Position numbers and translations under genes: made by a program
NCBI GenBank assembly: GCA_015064895.1
Contig: SVRI01000001.1
Span: forward strand, 65,619-129,618
Direction: 5' to 3'
Length of the DNA stretch: 64,000 bases
Origin: Oscillospiraceae bacterium
GTDB lineage: Bacteria > Bacillota > Clostridia > Oscillospirales > CAG-382
Part shown: positions 62,077-64,000 of the stretch, in pieces
How positions within the stretch are numbered: position 1 is the stretch's first letter
How the letters are laid out: each line of letters opens with the position of its first letter
The notes under the pieces: generated by a model
What the model was told of the DNA's origin: nothing
Seen by the model: only the letters and a program-made list of their open reading frames with translations
Database searches by the model: none

Positions 62077-63378
62077 ATGACCATCTACGATTTGATTACA
62101 AAGAAAAAACACGGCGAAGAATTATCTTGTGATGAAATAAAATATCTTGTCAAAGGCTTTACCGACGGCAGTATTCCGGATTATCAGATGTCGGCATTTT
62201 GTATGGCTGTAATCTTTAACGGCATGACCGACAGAGAAACAACCGACCTTACCATGGCAATGGCAGAGTCAGGCGATACGGTTGACCTGTCGGTATTCGG
62301 TGATTTATCCTGTGACAAGCATTCAAGCGGAGGTGTGGGTGACAAGACAACGCTTATTGTTGCACCCATAGTTGCATCTCTCGGCGGAATTGTTGCAAAG
62401 ATGTCGGGCAGAGGCCTCGGTCACACGGGCGGTACTGTCGACAAGCTGGAATCAATCCCCGGTTATAAAACCGAGCTTACTCCCGATGAATTTATGTCGA
62501 TTTCAAAGAAGTGCGGTCTTTGTGTCTGCGGACAGAGCGGAAACCTGGCCCCCGCCGACAAAAAGCTGTATGCCCTTCGTGACGTTACGGCAACAGTCGA
62601 TTCCATTCCTCTTATTGTTTCGAGTATAATGAGTAAGAAAATTGCGGCAGGCTCAAAGAATATCATGCTTGACGTAAAATGCGGCAGCGGTGCTTTCATG
62701 AAAACGGTAGAGGATGCAAAAAAACTTGCCGAAGGTATGGTTACGATAGGCAAAATGTGCGGACGTAACACAAAAGCACTCATAACAAACATGGATGTTC
62801 CTCTCGGCTTTGCTGTCGGAAATTCTCTTGAAGTAATTGAGGCTATCGACGTTCTCAAGGGAAAAACAAAGGGCGATATAAGAGAGGTGTCCGTCTCTCT
62901 TGCCTCGGGACTTGTGGCAAGCCTTAAGAATATAAGCACAGACCAAGCAAAGCTGCTTTGCGAAAAGGCAATAGATGACGGCACTGCTTTTATGAAGTTC
63001 AAGGAATGGATATCTTGTCAGGGTGGAAACGCAGATTATGCAGATGATACAAACCTTTTCCCCAAGGCGAAGTTTGAATATCAAATAAAAAGCACCCGTG
63101 AGGGTTACATAGCCCGCATGGATGCAGAAAAAATAGGACTTTCCTCCTGCGAACTGGGTGCAGGCAGAAAGACGAAAGCAGATGTTATTGACTTGTCGGC
63201 AGGGCTTGTGCTTTCAAAAAAGACGGGTGACGCAGTGAAATCGGGCGAAGTCATTGCAACGCTTTATACAAACGACGAAAGCAGAATTTCAAGGGCAGAG
63301 GAAATATTTGTTTCGGCACTTGAGTTTTCAGAGGAAAAGCCCGATGAAATGACACTTGTCATTGATGATGTCGAGTGA
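62077..63378 (+). CDS. pdp: Pyrimidine-nucleoside phosphorylase
   Basis: Phosphorolyses uridine, deoxyuridine and thymidine. The 433 residues start at ATG 62077 (GCGGAGGC upstream) with TIYDLITKKKHGEELSCDEI. The glycosyltransferase family 3 signature is DKHSSGGVGDKTTLIVAP, followed by SGRGLGHTGGTVDKLESIPGY and the phosphate-binding KKIAAGSKNIMLDVKCGSGAFMK-type segment. This is the Gram-positive Pdp type (deoA relative). It is the last gene of the deo/cdd/pdp cluster. A longer frame starts inside the repeat and is rejected. Confidence 0.95.
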   Translation: MTIYDLITKKKHGEELSCDEIKYLVKGFTDGSIPDYQMSAFCMAVIFNGMTDRETTDLTMAMAESGDTVDLSVFGDLSCDKHSSGGVGDKTTLIVAPIVASLGGIVAKMSGRGLGHTGGTVDKLESIPGYKTELTPDEFMSISKKCGLCVCGQSGNLAPADKKLYALRDVTATVDSIPLIVSSIMSKKIAAGSKNIMLDVKCGSGAFMKTVEDAKKLAEGMVTIGKMCGRNTKALITNMDVPLGFAVGNSLEVIEAIDVLKGKTKGDIREVSVSLASGLVASLKNISTDQAKLLCEKAIDDGTAFMKFKEWISCQGGNADYADDTNLFPKAKFEYQIKSTREGYIARMDAEKIGLSSCELGAGRKTKADVIDLSAGLVLSKKTGDAVKSGEVIATLYTNDESRISRAEEIFVSALEFSEEKPDEMTLVIDDVE

Positions 63379-63413
63379 TATGTTAACACGATGTTAATAT
63401 TACCGTAAAACAC

Positions 63414-63442
63414 TTGACGAATTTTGACAAATAGTATACAAT
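63414..63442 (+). promoter_or_regulatory. Promoter of the lysine-riboswitch transcript
   Basis: TTGACG (63414-63419), 17-base spacer, TACAAT (63437-63442), about 23 bases before the riboswitch P1 arm. Confidence 0.6.
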
Positions 63443-63464
63443 TTTTAAGTAAATTAAATACAAC

Positions 63465-63632
63465 CTGATTAGAGGTGCGTCTGACAATTATCTTTTCTTC
63501 CGCTTTCGGAGGCTATGGATGAAAAGTAGGTGCAGTCGCCGAGATGGCAGCGTTTCCGAAAACAAAGCCGTCGGAGATATGTGAAAATATCCTTATCTCT
63601 GTCACATTTATTTATGTGGAGCGCTATATCGG
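63465..63632 (+). promoter_or_regulatory. Lysine riboswitch (L box)
   Basis: P1 arms CTGAT/ATCGG close the aptamer (with TAG/CTA next after a bulge). The core matches the known L-box in order: TAGAGGTGCG; a helix ending TATGGATGAAAAGTAGG; AGTCGCCGAGAT; GCCGTCGG; and the 3' signature CTGTCAC...GTGGAGCGCTAT, against CUGUCA...UGGAGGGCUAU in B. subtilis lysC. Binding of lysine should favour the terminator at 63656. Confidence 0.9.
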
Positions 63633-63655
63633 TCATTTCTTTTTTGGAAATAATG

Positions 63656-63684
63656 GACTGTAGTGTTTTGCTGCAGTCTTTTTA
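63656..63684 (+). terminator. Riboswitch expression-platform terminator
   Basis: GACTGTAG/CTGCAGTC around TGTTTTG with one G-T pair, then TTTTTATTTT. It ends about 30 bases before the downstream ATG. Confidence 0.8.
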
Positions 63685-63714
63685 TTTTATAAATAATTCT
63701 GGAGGTTTTAAACC

Positions 63715-64000
63715 ATGCAAAAAAAGAACTTAGTTTCTAACATTGCCATAATTGCTGTGGTAATTGCTTTTGCTGTTGTCTGCTTTTTGACAGGCGACAT
63801 CATGAGTCCCGTCGGCACATTGTGGTCACTTTTCCCGCCCGTAGTGGCTATCGGTCTTGCACTGATTACCAAGGAAGTTTATTCTTCACTTTTCATTGGT
63901 ATTCTTGCAGGCGGTCTTCTTGCTTCGAAGTTCAATGTTGTAAAAACAGTCGATTCTGTTGTACAAAACGGACTTATTGAAGCTGTTGCAGGAACGGCAG
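63715..64000 (+). CDS. NhaC-family transporter, likely lysine uptake (partial)
   Basis: The first 95 residues are in the window; the gene runs off the end. After MQKKN there are hydrophobic helices (about 9-27, 36-53, 58-75). The phrases LWSLFPPVVAIGLALITKEVYSSLFIGILAGGLL match NhaC-family Na+/H+ antiporter-like transporters. In lactic bacteria a member of this family (LysW) is controlled by a lysine riboswitch and is thought to move lysine; the L box directly upstream supports the same role here rather than pH homeostasis. GGAGG lies nine bases before the ATG. Confidence 0.85.
   Translation, partial: MQKKNLVSNIAIIAVVIAFAVVCFLTGDIMSPVGTLWSLFPPVVAIGLALITKEVYSSLFIGILAGGLLASKFNVVKTVDSVVQNGLIEAVAGTA

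Noticed and set aside
63715..64000. Plain Na+/H+ antiporter for pH homeostasis
   Set aside because: The upstream lysine riboswitch makes a lysine transport role more likely.

Overview
The window reads as chromosome of an anaerobic, low-to-moderate-GC Gram-positive bacterium of the class Clostridia, most like uncultured gut Oscillospirales/Ruminococcaceae relatives. Reasons: pyruvate:ferredoxin oxidoreductase, an anaerobic (class III) ribonucleotide reductase with its radical-SAM activase, formate-THF ligase, S-layer-homology and dockerin-like secreted proteins, strong AAGGAGG-type ribosome binding sites, TTGACA-17-TATAAT promoters, a lysine riboswitch, a methionine synthase split from its reactivation domain, and paired B12/radical-SAM + DUF2344 genes. 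The species cannot be named from the sequence alone. No tRNA, rRNA, CRISPR array, transposase or prophage gene was seen.

Layout. 1-9.6 kb: start of proS, pgcA and a TSCPD gene on the minus strand; ecfT-truA-dnaX on the plus strand; a 2-hydroxyacid dehydrogenase; and two divergent XRE regulators of one family. 9.9-14.3 kb: TIM-barrel sugar isomerase/epimerase, rhaB, rhaA. 14.6-19 kb: rnhA-lipoprotein-VOC, then a secreted trio (stalk domain, dockerin-like, cohesin-like). 19.2-27.6 kb: nifJ, nrdG, nrdD (with fused redoxin) and a TrxB-like flavoprotein. 27.6-32 kb: SLH protein, rsmA, oligopeptide-binding lipoprotein. 32-41.4 kb: S1-domain protein, rpoB, rpoC, peptidyl-prolyl isomerase. 41.5-49.5 kb: GNAT-like acyltransferase, zinc-ribbon membrane protein, mnmG, DUF2344, B12/radical-SAM gene, comM. 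49.9-53.7 kb: fhs, tsaE, MATE pump. 54.5-58.5 kb: one-carbon/methionine operon (metF, MetH reactivation domain, metH). 58.5-63.4 kb: nucleoside salvage operon (deoC, deoD, deoB, cdd, pdp). The window ends in a lysine-riboswitch-controlled NhaC-family transporter.

How genes work together. nifJ makes reduced ferredoxin. NrdG needs a low-potential electron to install the glycyl radical on NrdD. NrdD carries its own C-terminal CPNC redoxin, and the next gene is a TrxB-like enzyme that lacks the usual NADPH-binding arginine motif. The four genes can be read as a ferredoxin-driven dNTP module. nrdD has tandem NrdR-like boxes over its promoter. fhs, metF and metH form one one-carbon route, and the deo/cdd/pdp genes feed (deoxy)ribose phosphates into central metabolism.

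The most unusual content is non-coding. Many intergenic gaps are filled with families of imperfect palindromes whose stems change on both sides while loops stay constant. Three families stand out: hairpins that start at the upstream stop codon; a second hairpin with a constant AAAC loop; and a larger nested element of about 150-240 bases found four times. A further composite element fills whole intercistronic gaps and ends in a hairpin next to the downstream ribosome binding site. The compensatory changes argue that structure is selected. I do not know what these elements do.
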